Shown here: positions 33,981 through 42,154 of the stretch, piece by piece
Layout: each line of letters opens with the position of its first letter
Position numbering within the stretch: position 1 is the stretch's first letter
Origin: Flavobacteriales bacterium UBA1993
GTDB taxonomy: Bacteria > Bacteroidota > Bacteroidia > Flavobacteriales_G > Salibacteraceae
NCBI GenBank assembly: GCA_002336485.1
Contig: DDCZ01000073.1
Coordinates: 1,524-48,011 of the forward strand
DNA length: 46,488 nt
Direction: 5' to 3'
Program-made: the position numbers and the translations under genes
Notes under the pieces: generated by a model
The model's database searches: none
What the model was told of the DNA's origin: nothing
What the model saw: the letters and a program-made list of their open reading frames with translations, nothing else

Positions 33981-34799
33981 TTAGACCAAAATATCGAGTT
34001 CGGGATAGGCGTGCACCTCATGCGCTTTTTCCGAGTCGCCAACCCCAGCTTTGCCTTGCAACTGTGCCACAGAAGTGTATTTGAGGCCGTCAGAAGGGTA
34101 GGGCAGGATGAGGTCCGATTTGAGTCGATCCATCGCCGGTTTGTTTCCTGGTTGAGTTGGGTTAATCCACTCATCTACTTGATCGGGCCGTAAAATGAGC
34201 GGCATCCGATTTGGGTTCTTAGGGTTGTTGTGAATCAGACTCATTTTATCGTTTGCCGGCACCGTTACGATGGTGAACGTGCGCCAGACCTTTGAGACGA
34301 TAGTCGCTTCTTCCCAAAGTCCACCCACGAGCATCGTATCCGCTTCGCTGTCTTGTATAAAGAAGGGAATGCGTTTGCTTCCTTGGTGATGATACTCGAA
34401 GAAACCAGTCATGTATATGACACATCTGCGGTCTAGAGATGAAGCTTTAAATGAGGGCTTTTCGAACATAGTTTCACTACGTGCATTGATGCATTGATTC
34501 CAAAGTTTTAATGCTTTGTCTTCTGATCTGCACCAACGGGGAACCAACCCCCATTGCATAAACCCGAATTGTTTTGATCCTTCGAAGTAGGCGATTGGAA
34601 ATGCATCGTGTTCAAATGCACTGGTGAAAAAGCGTTGATCCTTCTTAATCGATGCTGGCTTTTCGGTGTAGATGTCGGGGTTTTTTTGCTTCCATTCTTC
34701 GTGTTTCCGCTCCAAATCAGCGCGGACATCTGGATTCAATTCGTCGCGAATTGCTTTCTTAAAAGCACGCTCGGCATCGTATGAAGCATTGTAACACAC
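33981..34799 (-). CDS. SRAP/HMCES family abasic-site DNA-protein cross-linker (YedK-like)
   Basis: A 272-residue SOS-response-associated peptidase. Cys2, exposed after Met removal (MCYNASYD), forms a thiazolidine with abasic sites in single-stranded DNA. Other active-site features are the Asn in CINARSETMFEKPSF, the Glu in YMTGFFEYHH and the His in LIHNNPKNPNRMPLIL. The family shields abasic sites at replication forks. The N-terminus MCYN in place of MCGR is a form common in the Bacteroidota. A DUF72 gene follows after 15 nt. Confidence 0.92.
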   Translation of the reverse strand: MCYNASYDAERAFKKAIRDELNPDVRADLERKHEEWKQKNPDIYTEKPASIKKDQRFFTSAFEHDAFPIAYFEGSKQFGFMQWGLVPRWCRSEDKALKLWNQCINARSETMFEKPSFKASSLDRRCVIYMTGFFEYHHQGSKRIPFFIQDSEADTMLVGGLWEEATIVSKVWRTFTIVTVPANDKMSLIHNNPKNPNRMPLILRPDQVDEWINPTQPGNKPAMDRLKSDLILPYPSDGLKYTSVAQLQGKAGVGDSEKAHEVHAYPELDILV

Positions 34800-34865
34800 A
34801 CGGCCAATGTAAGACTGTTTTTTGAAACGTAAATAGATGGTAATGACGTTTTACACCTTCGAAAA

Positions 34866-35204
34866 ATGAAACTTATTATAAAGCCGCAATACATAAACTG
34901 GGACGAGGCTAGAGCTATGGCCACCAAGCTGGGAGGGAGGTTGTTGAGTTACCAAGAAATGACGCGTTGGTCTAAAAACGAAGCAGTGGAAATCGATATT
35001 TGGATCGATCAAAAAATGGAGGACCGAGGCCAATATTTTGATGCGCAAAAACAGGACATCCGATTTAAGTATCGAAATGAAAATTGTTTGTTGGTAATGC
35101 TGGTTGATCCAATACGGATCAGGGAACTTAAGCAGGAGCAAGTACGTGACGACGACCGCAATGAGCAGACGAGACGAAGGTTAAAACGACTGAAAAGGAA
35201 ATAA
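34866..35204 (+). CDS. Hypothetical basic protein
   Basis: A 112-residue soluble protein. The start (KPQYINWDEARAMATKLGGRLLSYQEMTRW) resembles the WdeA...a..lGGrLp(t/s).eE motif of formylglycine-enzyme or lectin-like folds, but the remainder of those domains is absent. The last 30 residues are strongly basic and charged (NEQTRRRLKRLKRK), possibly nucleic-acid binding. No family name can be given. It is a single gene between HMCES and the T9SS propeller gene. Confidence 0.6.
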   Translation: MKLIIKPQYINWDEARAMATKLGGRLLSYQEMTRWSKNEAVEIDIWIDQKMEDRGQYFDAQKQDIRFKYRNENCLLVMLVDPIRIRELKQEQVRDDDRNEQTRRRLKRLKRK

Positions 35205-35268
35205 ATAGGGCATATTGCCCATTGCAGAAATTTCTGATTTCCATGAAATTTGGTCAAAATTCAAAGAC

Positions 35269-36429
35269 ATGAAATCAACGCTACTTTTTGCCAGTTTTCT
35301 TTTTGCTTCAGCAGGAATTTTCGCCCAAGCGGCATATGTAAATGGTGTTCCATTGGTCATTGTTAATTCCGCTACAAATTCGTTGGATGATAGCATTTCG
35401 ATTGGTGGGTATGCGCCATCGATTGCATCAAGTGCAGATGGCGATAAGCTCTATGCAGCCACATTTTTTGACACCTATATCATTGATGTTGCTACCAACA
35501 CCATCGAAGATTCCATCGTTGGTTTTAGCCCAAAATTTGGCGCTGGAGAAGATCCCTCGCTTATCTATGGAATAAGCGGAACCCAGTTCTACACCGTAGA
35601 TGTATCAGACAATAGCATTGACAGTATCACAATTCCGGGAACCGACCGCATGACCTATCGACCCAATGCCGAAGAAATGTGGGTCACCTCGGATAGTGTG
35701 ATTCATGTTCTAGACGTTTCATCAGGTGCGTCGCTTTCGACGACTATTACCAGCGGAACAAGCCAATACGATGGCAGTGAATTACGCTTTGATGCGGATG
35801 GTGATATCGCCATCAAAATGAACTGGAATAGCAAAACGCTAGTGAAGATTGACGCAGAGACTAAGACTGTAGATGCCACACTGGACCTTGCGCAACTGCC
35901 AAACTTGGCGGGCGTTGAAGTGTCCGCTGACGGCGCGGATGCCTTCGTTACGGCCTCAAACAACAATACCATTTACAAGGTGGATGTGGAGACCATGACA
36001 CTGACCGATTCAACCAAGTTACCGAACCCTCCTTTTGGTGTTGATAGACATCCAAATTCTGGAAAGCTCTGGGTTGTTGGTCATTTTGATCACGTATTAT
36101 ACATCGTGAATCCGGCGGATCTAAGTTTGGAAGACAGTGTGCTCGTTCCCGGCGATCCACATATTGTGGAGTTTGTAAAAACACCGACAGGACTTGAAAG
36201 CGTAAATCCCATAAACCAATTTGAGGTATTCCCGAATCCTGCCAACAGCCTATTTACGCTGCAGTCGGCACGTGTCATCGGAGATTGGTCATTGTACGAT
36301 GTTGCGGGCCGTTCAGTTAAAAATGGAAATTCTAAAAATACCGTGACCAGTATTTCTGTATCCGAATTAAGATCGGGAGCGTATATGATTGTTGCTGGAT
36401 CACGGCATCGAAAGATTATCGTTGAGTAG
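35269..36429 (+). CDS. Secreted YncE-like beta-propeller with T9SS sorting domain
   Basis: A 386-residue protein starting at ATG 35269, where the signal peptide (LLFASFLFASAGIFAQA) begins; an ATG 54 nt earlier only adds a non-signal extension. Residues about 25-300 form propeller blades of the YVTN/YncE type (IASSADGDKLYAATFFDTYI, GVEVSADGADAFVTASNN). The last 75 residues are a type A T9SS C-terminal domain: FEVFPNPANSLFTL, WSLYDVAGRSV and LRSGAYMIVAG. It should be exported by the type IX secretion system and attached to or released from the surface. Its ligand is unknown. A terminator follows. Confidence 0.88.
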   Translation: MKSTLLFASFLFASAGIFAQAAYVNGVPLVIVNSATNSLDDSISIGGYAPSIASSADGDKLYAATFFDTYIIDVATNTIEDSIVGFSPKFGAGEDPSLIYGISGTQFYTVDVSDNSIDSITIPGTDRMTYRPNAEEMWVTSDSVIHVLDVSSGASLSTTITSGTSQYDGSELRFDADGDIAIKMNWNSKTLVKIDAETKTVDATLDLAQLPNLAGVEVSADGADAFVTASNNNTIYKVDVETMTLTDSTKLPNPPFGVDRHPNSGKLWVVGHFDHVLYIVNPADLSLEDSVLVPGDPHIVEFVKTPTGLESVNPINQFEVFPNPANSLFTLQSARVIGDWSLYDVAGRSVKNGNSKNTVTSISVSELRSGAYMIVAGSRHRKIIVE

Positions 36430-36448
36430 TTCATTCTAACCCGAAAAT

Positions 36449-36478
36449 GCCTTCTGCTGAAAAGTAGGGGGCTTTTTT
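36449..36478 (+). terminator. Terminator of the T9SS propeller gene
   Basis: The stem GCCTTCT (36449-36455) / AGGGGGC (36466-36472), with two G-U pairs, is followed by six T. It starts about 20 nt past the stop codon at 36429. Confidence 0.75.
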
Positions 36479-36490
36479 ATTGGATTCGAG

Positions 36491-36498
36491 TAGCTTTG
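36491..36498 (+). promoter_or_regulatory. -7 box in front of the decayed secreted-protein gene
   Basis: TAGCTTTG matches TAnnTTTG, 19 nt before the ACG that replaces the start codon. The promoter may therefore outlive the gene. Confidence 0.45.
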
Positions 36499-36517
36499 AG
36501 CCAACAAAAATCACCGT

Positions 36518-36922
36518 ACGAAATCCCTGTTCTCTACCCTCTGTCTTTCAATTTTCTTCTTAGCTCAAGCTTCCATTTCGCAGACCATTTTGGTTGAATT
36601 AGACGAAAGCATGGGAGAGTCAGAAAGCACCGTGCGAACTATTTCAGTTAAAGATGGTGAGGTGAAATCTCAATCATATGAGGATCGAGACGAGGCAAAA
36701 TTGGCCTACATCACAGCCATTGAGACCATGAACATGGTTATGCTTAAGGTCAGTTAATTTGACGCCGTAGAATATGCCATTAATGGCGAAGTCTTCATTC
36801 GTTACAGCGTTTTGATGACAGTAGACAAGTCTTCAATTGGTCCTGGTGGAATGCCAGGTGGCCCGGCTGGCCCAGGTGGCCCCGAAGGAATGCCCGGCGG
36901 AATGCCCGACGCTCCCAAATAG
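36518..36922 (+). pseudogene. Decayed gene for a small secreted Gly/Pro-rich protein
   Basis: A continuous frame of 134 codons before the final TAG, with two lesions. Its natural start position is ACG (36518-36520), directly before a perfect signal peptide (KSLFSTLCLSIFFLAQA, SISQ), and no other start exists between the in-frame TGA at 36497 and the signal peptide. A TAA at 36755-36757 interrupts codon 80. Before it the protein reads TILVELDESMGESESTVRTI; after it, FDAVEYAINGEVFIRYS and a tail of Gly-Gly-Met-Pro-Gly repeats. A promoter box is still present. The function is unknown. Sequence error, ACG initiation or stop read-through would be alternatives to decay. Confidence 0.65.
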
Positions 36923-36942
36923 TCAGGAGAGCACCAGAGATT

Positions 36943-37719
36943 TTAGGATCCGAAATCGTATCCAAACACACGCTTCAAGATGTCGGTGACCCGATGTACT
37001 GGATCCACTCTAATTTCCTTTTCTTCGAGTGCCACCTTCGAAAACAAGCCTTTCAGCGCTTTGTTCGTGGTGTGCTCAGCCAATGAATTGTTCTGAATCT
37101 GCTTCCAAAGAACACCTTTCAACGAAGCTGTGTTGTATGTGTCAATGGCCTTTTTGTATGTGCCTTCTGCAGAAATATTATTGATGTAGTTCTTCTCCAA
37201 TGATGCTTGAATTTTTGGTTTGAACGCATTGTACAATTGCTGGTAAGTCTTCTTTCTAAGGTAGCTCGTTGCTGCGGTGTCTGAACCACGAAGAATGCCC
37301 ATTCCGTCTGTAATCGTCATTTCCTTAATGGCTTGCATGAAAATTGGCTTGGCCTCAATAGCTGCATTTTCAGCAGCGCGGTTTACCGACTCTACAGCGT
37401 CATCGAGAATTCCGTCGATCACTGGAATCTTTTCCAAACGCTCATACATTGGTTTTGCCTCTTTCGGAAGAAGAATCTTCAATGCTTGGTTTCCGAAATA
37501 GCCATCCTTTACATTGAGACTTGAAACGGCGAAATCTGTTCCCTTGCCCAAGGCATCTTTCAATCCACGAATGATTTCATCGTTTGTTAAAACGTCCTTA
37601 GCGGTTTCGGTGCTCACACCATAGTCTTCGGCATGCTTCATAAGCTTGGTTAGTTCTGCGCAAGAGGCAAGAACGGTAAGCGAAAGGGCGGCTAGGATAA
37701 CTTTTGAATGGATTTTCAT
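36943..37719 (-). CDS. DUF4197 family lipoprotein
   Basis: A 258-residue lipoprotein (MKIHSKVILAALSLTV, lipobox LASC). The mature protein carries DUF4197 landmarks: EIIRGLKDALGKGTDFAVSS, GYFGNQALKILLPKEAK, FMQAIKEMTITDGMGILRG, ATSYLRKKTYQQLYNAFKP and a GLF helix near the end. The family is widespread in Bacteroidota and Proteobacteria with no known function. The frame is open to 37818 but the longer form would bury the signal peptide, so ATG 37719 is used. It is transcribed away from icmF. Confidence 0.87.
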   Translation of the reverse strand: MKIHSKVILAALSLTVLASCAELTKLMKHAEDYGVSTETAKDVLTNDEIIRGLKDALGKGTDFAVSSLNVKDGYFGNQALKILLPKEAKPMYERLEKIPVIDGILDDAVESVNRAAENAAIEAKPIFMQAIKEMTITDGMGILRGSDTAATSYLRKKTYQQLYNAFKPKIQASLEKNYINNISAEGTYKKAIDTYNTASLKGVLWKQIQNNSLAEHTTNKALKGLFSKVALEEKEIRVDPVHRVTDILKRVFGYDFGS

Positions 37720-37875
37720 CGTAGGTAATTTGACCGCGAAACTAGAAGATCGACCGGAGCATGTAAGTGCTATTGGTTGAATGGGAAATTGAATCGACGA
37801 GTTGCGTTTACGGCCCATGTCGACTCCATTTCAAAAATCGGTTTTGCTTCTACCAACTTTCATGGCGGTGGATAG

Positions 37876-37883
37876 TATCTTTG
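37876..37883 (+). promoter_or_regulatory. -7 box of icmF
   Basis: TATCTTTG matches TAnnTTTG, 20 nt before ATG 37904. It supports the shorter icmF start over the frame opening at 37802. Confidence 0.6.
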
Positions 37884-37903
37884 CACACCTAATCGCAAGC
37901 TCT

Positions 37904-40900
37904 ATGCAAAACGCTGCTCCTTACACGCCCAAGAATAAAATCAGAATCGTAACCGCCGCTTCGTTGTTTGACGGCCACGATGCTGCCATCAACATCATGC
38001 GTCGTATTATCCAAAGCACCGGCGCTGAGGTGATTCACCTAGGGCACGATAGAAGCGTGGAGGAAGTGGTGAACTGTGCCATCCAAGAAGATGCACAAGC
38101 CATTGCGATGACGAGCTATCAAGGCGGACATAACGAGTACTTCAAGTACATGTATGATCTACTCAAGGAAAAAGGCGCTTCGCACATCAAGATATTTGGC
38201 GGCGGTGGCGGTACCATTCTTCCAGAGGAGATCAAGGACTTACAGGACTATGGCATTTGCCGCATCTACCATCCAGACGATGGTCGTTCTATGGGCCTTC
38301 AGGGCATGATCAACGACATGCTTGAAAAGGCAGACTTCCCAACGGGCATGAACCTCAACGGAGAAGTCGGACACCTCGATTCCAAAGACCGTGGATCCAT
38401 TGCGCGACTCATTTCTGCGGCCGAAAACAATCCCGAAGGATTCAAAGCGGAGATGGCGAAAATCACTGCGCTGGCGAAAGATTCGGACACACCAATCCTA
38501 GGAATTACCGGAACAGGCGGATCGGGTAAAAGCTCCTTGGTAGATGAATTGGTCCGTCGATACTTGGTCGACTTTAAAGACAAAACATTAGGGATCATCA
38601 GCGTTGATCCATCGAAGAAGAAGACAGGCGGCGCCCTGCTTGGCGACCGAATCCGAATGAACGCCATACGAAACGACCGTGTTTATATGCGCTCGTTGGC
38701 TACAAGACAAAGCAACTTGGCGTTGAGCAAGCACGTGCAAGAAGCACTCGACATTCTAAAAGCCTCAAAGTTTGATTTAATCATTCTGGAGACTTCGGGC
38801 ATCGGACAAAGCGACACCGAGATCTTGGATCACAGCGACGCCAGCCTGTATGTGATGACACCAGAATTTGGTGCAGCCACGCAGTTGGAGAAAATCGACA
38901 TGCTTGACTTTGCCGACATCGTAGCCGTAAACAAGTTTGATAAGCGCGGAGCGCTGGATGCGGTGCGTGATGTGAAGAAGCAATACAAGCGCAACCACCA
39001 GTTGTGGGATGCGAAGGATGAGGACATCCCTGTGTTTGGAACAATAGCCAGCCAGTTCAACGATCCAGGCATGAATACGCTCTACAAGCAAATCATGGAT
39101 TTGTTGGTAGAAAAGGCAGGCGCCACCGAGTTGAAATCGACGTTCGAGATCACGGATGAGATGAGCGAGAAGATCTTCATCATTCCACCGGCACGCACAC
39201 GATATTTAAGTGAGATTGCCGAGAACAATCGTGCCTACGATAAGAAGGCCATGGAGCAATCGGATGTTGCCGACAAGCTCTACGGACTCAACCAAGCCAT
39301 CGTGCTTTTTGGCGGCGAAAGCCAGCTAACTGCCAGCAGCCAAAAGCCGATAGCTGATGGTGTTGAACTTCAATCTCTGATTGAAAAATTCGAGACCATC
39401 AAGAAGGACCTCGATCCCCACAATTGGGATACGATTCAGGCTTTTAGCGCAGAGATGCAACGCTACAAGGATGAATTCTACACCTTCAAAGTGCGCGATA
39501 AGGAATTGAAAATTGCCACGCAGTCGGTGTCTTTAAGTCAAAACAAGATTCCAAAGATCTCTACGCCTAAGTACCGCAGTTGGGGCGACATTTTGAATTG
39601 GACACTTCAAGAAAACGTACCTGGTCAGTTTCCATATTCGGCCGGACTTTTCCCATTCAAACGAGAGGGCGAAGACCCAACTCGAATGTTTGCAGGAGAG
39701 GGCGGGCCAGAGCGCACCAATAGAAGATTTCACTACGTGAGTTTGGGTATGCCAGCCAAGCGATTAAGCACGGCGTTTGATTCCGTAACGCTGTATGGAA
39801 ACGATCCCGATCACCGACCCGACATTTACGGTAAGGTGGGCAACGCGGGTGTGAGCATTTGCTGTTTAGACGACGCCAAGAAGCTCTATTCTGGATTTGA
39901 CTTAAGCGATCCGAAGACATCCGTTTCGATGACCATTAACGGTCCTGCGCCTATGTTGCTTGGCTTCTTTATGAACGCCGCTATTGATCAAGCGTGCGAG
40001 AAGCATATCCGCGAAAACGGATTAGAGAAAAACGTAGAATTTAGGCTTAAACAACTATGGGACGACAAAGGTCTTGAGCGACCTACTTATCAAGGAATAG
40101 ATGCTGTCAGTTTGAGCGGCGGCGAAGCCGGTAGGTCGAAAACAGAGGCATCCCTAGCAGTATCTGGCAACCTCCCAGAAGGAAACGACGGACTCGGACT
40201 CATGCTCCTTGGTGTAACGGGCGATCAAGTATTGCCAGCAGATGTCTATGCCGAGATCAGCAAAAAGACCATGAGCGTGGTTAGAGGAACCGTGCAGGCC
40301 GACATTCTAAAGGAAGATCAAGCACAAAACACGTGCATCTTCAGCACTGAGTTTGCCCTGCGATTGATGGGTGATGTGCAAGAGAGTTTCATCCACCATG
40401 CCGTGCGGAATTTCTACTCGGTAAGTATCAGTGGATACCACATTGCCGAGGCCGGTGCTAACCCGATTTCGCAATTGGCATTTACGCTGGCGAACGGATT
40501 CACCTACGTGGAGTACTACCTCAGCCGAGGCATGGACATCAACGCATTTGGTCCAAACTTGAGTTTCTTCTTTAGCAATGGCATAGATCCAGAATACGCC
40601 GTTATTGGTCGGGTGGCACGTAAGCTTTGGGCCAAGGCCATGAAGCACAAGTATGGCGCGAACCCACGGGCGCAGATGCTGAAATATCACATCCAAACGA
40701 GTGGCAGAAGTTTGCATGCACAAGAGATCGACTTCAACGACATCCGAACCACGTTGCAGGCCTTGTATGCGATTTACGACAACTGCAACTCGCTGCACAC
40801 CAATGCTTACGACGAAGCCATCACTACACCTACAGAGGAAAGTGTGCGGCGCGCTATGGCCATTCAGTTGATCATCAACAAAGAATTGGGATTGGCGAAG

Positions 40901-41383
40901 AACGAAAACCCATTGCAGGGCTCGTTCATCATTGAGGAATTGACCGACTTGGTAGAAGAAGCCGTGCTTACGGAGTTTGATCGCATCACAGAGCGTGGAG
41001 GCGTCTTGGGTGCAATGGAGACCATGTATCAGCGCAGCAAGATCCAGGAAGAGAGCCTGTATTATGAAACATTGAAGCACAACGGTGAATTCCCAATCAT
41101 TGGTGTGAACACCTTCTTGAGTTCGAAGGGCAGCCCAACGGTCTTGCCACGGGAAGTGATTAGAGCCACAGAGGAGGAGAAGCAGTACCAGATTAGCATG
41201 CTGAACAACCTGCACGAATGCAACAAAGCCGACCAAGCCGAAATGCTACGCGACTTGCAAAAGGCGGCCATCCAAAACGACAACATGTTTGAGAAGCTAT
41301 TGGAAGTCTGTAAATACTGCTCCTTGGGTCAGATTACAAATGCCTTGTTTGAGGTCGGCGGCCAGTATAGGCGCAATATGTAG
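37904..41383 (+). CDS. icmF: Fused isobutyryl-CoA mutase IcmF
   Basis: A 1159-residue adenosylcobalamin enzyme with three regions. The B12-binding domain (about 1-140) has LFDGHDAAINIMRR, whose His is the lower cobalt ligand, and FGGGGGTILPEE. The G-protein chaperone domain (about 165-480) has the P-loop GTGGSGKSSLVDEL, VDPSKKKTGGALLGDRIRM and NKFDKRG. The mutase barrel follows. Two substrate-specificity positions read as isobutyryl-CoA mutase rather than methylmalonyl-CoA mutase: YSAGLFPFKR (Phe, where MCM has Tyr) and KEDQAQNTCIF (Gln, where MCM has Arg). The enzyme interconverts isobutyryl-CoA and n-butyryl-CoA, linking valine breakdown to fatty acid oxidation. Its last 20 codons recur in diverged form downstream. 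Confidence 0.93.
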   Translation: MQNAAPYTPKNKIRIVTAASLFDGHDAAINIMRRIIQSTGAEVIHLGHDRSVEEVVNCAIQEDAQAIAMTSYQGGHNEYFKYMYDLLKEKGASHIKIFGGGGGTILPEEIKDLQDYGICRIYHPDDGRSMGLQGMINDMLEKADFPTGMNLNGEVGHLDSKDRGSIARLISAAENNPEGFKAEMAKITALAKDSDTPILGITGTGGSGKSSLVDELVRRYLVDFKDKTLGIISVDPSKKKTGGALLGDRIRMNAIRNDRVYMRSLATRQSNLALSKHVQEALDILKASKFDLIILETSGIGQSDTEILDHSDASLYVMTPEFGAATQLEKIDMLDFADIVAVNKFDKRGALDAVRDVKKQYKRNHQLWDAKDEDIPVFGTIASQFNDPGMNTLYKQIMDLLVEKAGATELKSTFEITDEMSEKIFIIPPARTRYLSEIAENNRAYDKKAMEQSDVADKLYGLNQAIVLFGGESQLTASSQKPIADGVELQSLIEKFETIKKDLDPHNWDTIQAFSAEMQRYKDEFYTFKVRDKELKIATQSVSLSQNKIPKISTPKYRSWGDILNWTLQENVPGQFPYSAGLFPFKREGEDPTRMFAGEGGPERTNRRFHYVSLGMPAKRLSTAFDSVTLYGNDPDHRPDIYGKVGNAGVSICCLDDAKKLYSGFDLSDPKTSVSMTINGPAPMLLGFFMNAAIDQACEKHIRENGLEKNVEFRLKQLWDDKGLERPTYQGIDAVSLSGGEAGRSKTEASLAVSGNLPEGNDGLGLMLLGVTGDQVLPADVYAEISKKTMSVVRGTVQADILKEDQAQNTCIFSTEFALRLMGDVQESFIHHAVRNFYSVSISGYHIAEAGANPISQLAFTLANGFTYVEYYLSRGMDINAFGPNLSFFFSNGIDPEYAVIGRVARKLWAKAMKHKYGANPRAQMLKYHIQTSGRSLHAQEIDFNDIRTTLQALYAIYDNCNSLHTNAYDEAITTPTEESVRRAMAIQLIINKELGLAKNENPLQGSFIIEELTDLVEEAVLTEFDRITERGGVLGAMETMYQRSKIQEESLYYETLKHNGEFPIIGVNTFLSSKGSPTVLPREVIRATEEEKQYQISMLNNLHECNKADQAEMLRDLQKAAIQNDNMFEKLLEVCKYCSLGQITNALFEVGGQYRRNM

Positions 41384-41422
41384 AAATTAGGTCATGCCGC
41401 CGATCCGCCTCGGGCGTGATAA

Positions 41423-41449
41423 GGAGGACAGTACCGCAGAAATATGTAG
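41423..41449 (+). repeat. Second copy of the icmF 3' end (27 nt)
   Basis: It reads Gly-Gly-Gln-Tyr-Arg-Arg-Asn-Met-stop, identical in protein to the end of icmF (41357-41383), but 7 of 27 bases differ, all at synonymous positions. It is preceded by GATAAG and followed by TAGTAAGAAGTC, and lies 39 nt after the true icmF stop. Confidence 0.75.
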
Positions 41450-41465
41450 TAAGAAGTCGGAGAGT

Positions 41466-41540
41466 GAAAAAGTCTATAAGTCGGAAGTCCAAGCTGTTTG
41501 GCGATGAAATGCCTCTCGACTTTCGACTTATTGACTTTCG
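41466..41540 (+). repeat. Long inverted repeat in the four-helix-bundle gene leader
   Basis: Bases 41467-41489 pair with 41518-41540 at about 20 of 23 positions, with a loop of about 28 nt. The right arm continues into short direct repeats of the type GACTTTCGACTTATT up to 41577, 8 nt before the gene. It could be a regulatory hairpin or a recombination structure. Confidence 0.7.
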
Positions 41541-41585
41541 ACTTGTTGACTCTTAACTTATTGATTCTCGACTTATTTTAGAAGC

Positions 41586-41933
41586 ATGAAAATTCAACGC
41601 TTCGAGGATATCATTTGCTGGCAGAAGGCTCAAGATTTGGCCGTTTTGGTTTACAAACATTTTGACGAAACCAAGGATCGAAGCTTTAGAAGCCAGATAA
41701 CGCGTGCCTCCGTTTCTGTCTCAAACAACATAGCGGAAGGGTTTAATCGCAGCTCAGATAAGGAATTCGTGCGGTTTCTAAACATAGCCAGAGCATCCTG
41801 TGATGAGGTGAAATCCATGACATATTTGGCGCATCGTCTAGGTTATATTGATGTTTCAGTGAAAAGCAAGTTATTAGATAATTGTGAAGAGGTGTCTCGC
41901 GTAATTTATGGCCTGATAAAAGCTTTAAAATAA
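41586..41933 (+). CDS. Four-helix-bundle protein (S23 / 23S rRNA intervening-sequence type)
   Basis: A 115-residue helical protein matching the S23/IVP family: KIQRFEDIICWQKAQDLAVL, FRSQITRASVSVSNNIAEGF and FLNIARASCDEVKSMTYLA are its hallmarks. These proteins form pentamers. Homologues are encoded inside 23S rRNA intervening sequences in some bacteria, and the related Avd protein works with diversity-generating retroelements; no reverse transcriptase is present here. Its role is unknown. A long hairpin leader precedes it, and it is bracketed by diverged copies of the icmF 3' end. A truncated second copy follows. Confidence 0.87.
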   Translation: MKIQRFEDIICWQKAQDLAVLVYKHFDETKDRSFRSQITRASVSVSNNIAEGFNRSSDKEFVRFLNIARASCDEVKSMTYLAHRLGYIDVSVKSKLLDNCEEVSRVIYGLIKALK

Positions 41934-41934
41934 T

Positions 41935-42003
41935 TGCGATTCGCTAGGTCAAATTACGAATGCACTTTTCGAGGTCGGTGGACAGTATCGGAGGAATACA
42001 TAG
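41935..42003 (+). repeat. Third copy of the icmF 3' end (69 nt)
   Basis: It begins 1 nt after the four-helix-bundle gene stop codon. It encodes SLGQITNALFEVGGQYRRN and a stop, the same as the end of icmF for 19 residues. Of those 19 codons 11 use a different synonymous codon and none changes the residue. It then runs into TAGTAAGAAGTC, as after copy two. Confidence 0.85.
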
Positions 42004-42154
42004 TAAGAAGTCCGAAAGTGAAAAAGTCTATAAGTCGGAAGTCCATTTACTCAGCAATCTAGTGGCTTTAGACTCTCGACTTATTGACTCTGGACTCTCG
42101 ACTTTGGACTTATAGACTTTCGACTATACAAGACGCTCGACTTATTTTAGAATC
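42004..42154 (+). repeat. Second copy of the hairpin leader
   Basis: It repeats the leader of the intact four-helix-bundle gene: AAGTCTATAAGTCGGAAGTCC is shared with the first leader, and CGACTTATTTTAGAA precedes the ATG in both. Its own inverted repeat pairs bases near 42017-42034 with 42107-42125, including a perfect 14-bp core around AAAGTCTATAAGTC. Confidence 0.75.

Noticed and set aside
26348..36757. Reassignment of TAA as a sense codon
   Set aside because: Many complete genes here end in TAA, for example the FKBP neighbour region, rpoZ, the S23-type gene and the Cys-rich peptide. The two internal TAAs are better explained by mutation, read-through or error.
40307..41236. 309-residue reverse-strand frame inside icmF
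   Set aside because: icmF is intact and conserved here; the reverse product has no recognisable domain and a composition typical of an antisense shadow.
41586..41933. Diversity-generating retroelement accessory protein (Avd)
   Set aside because: The four-helix bundle is similar in fold to Avd, but no reverse transcriptase, template repeat or variable repeat occurs in the window. The S23/IVP signature fits better.
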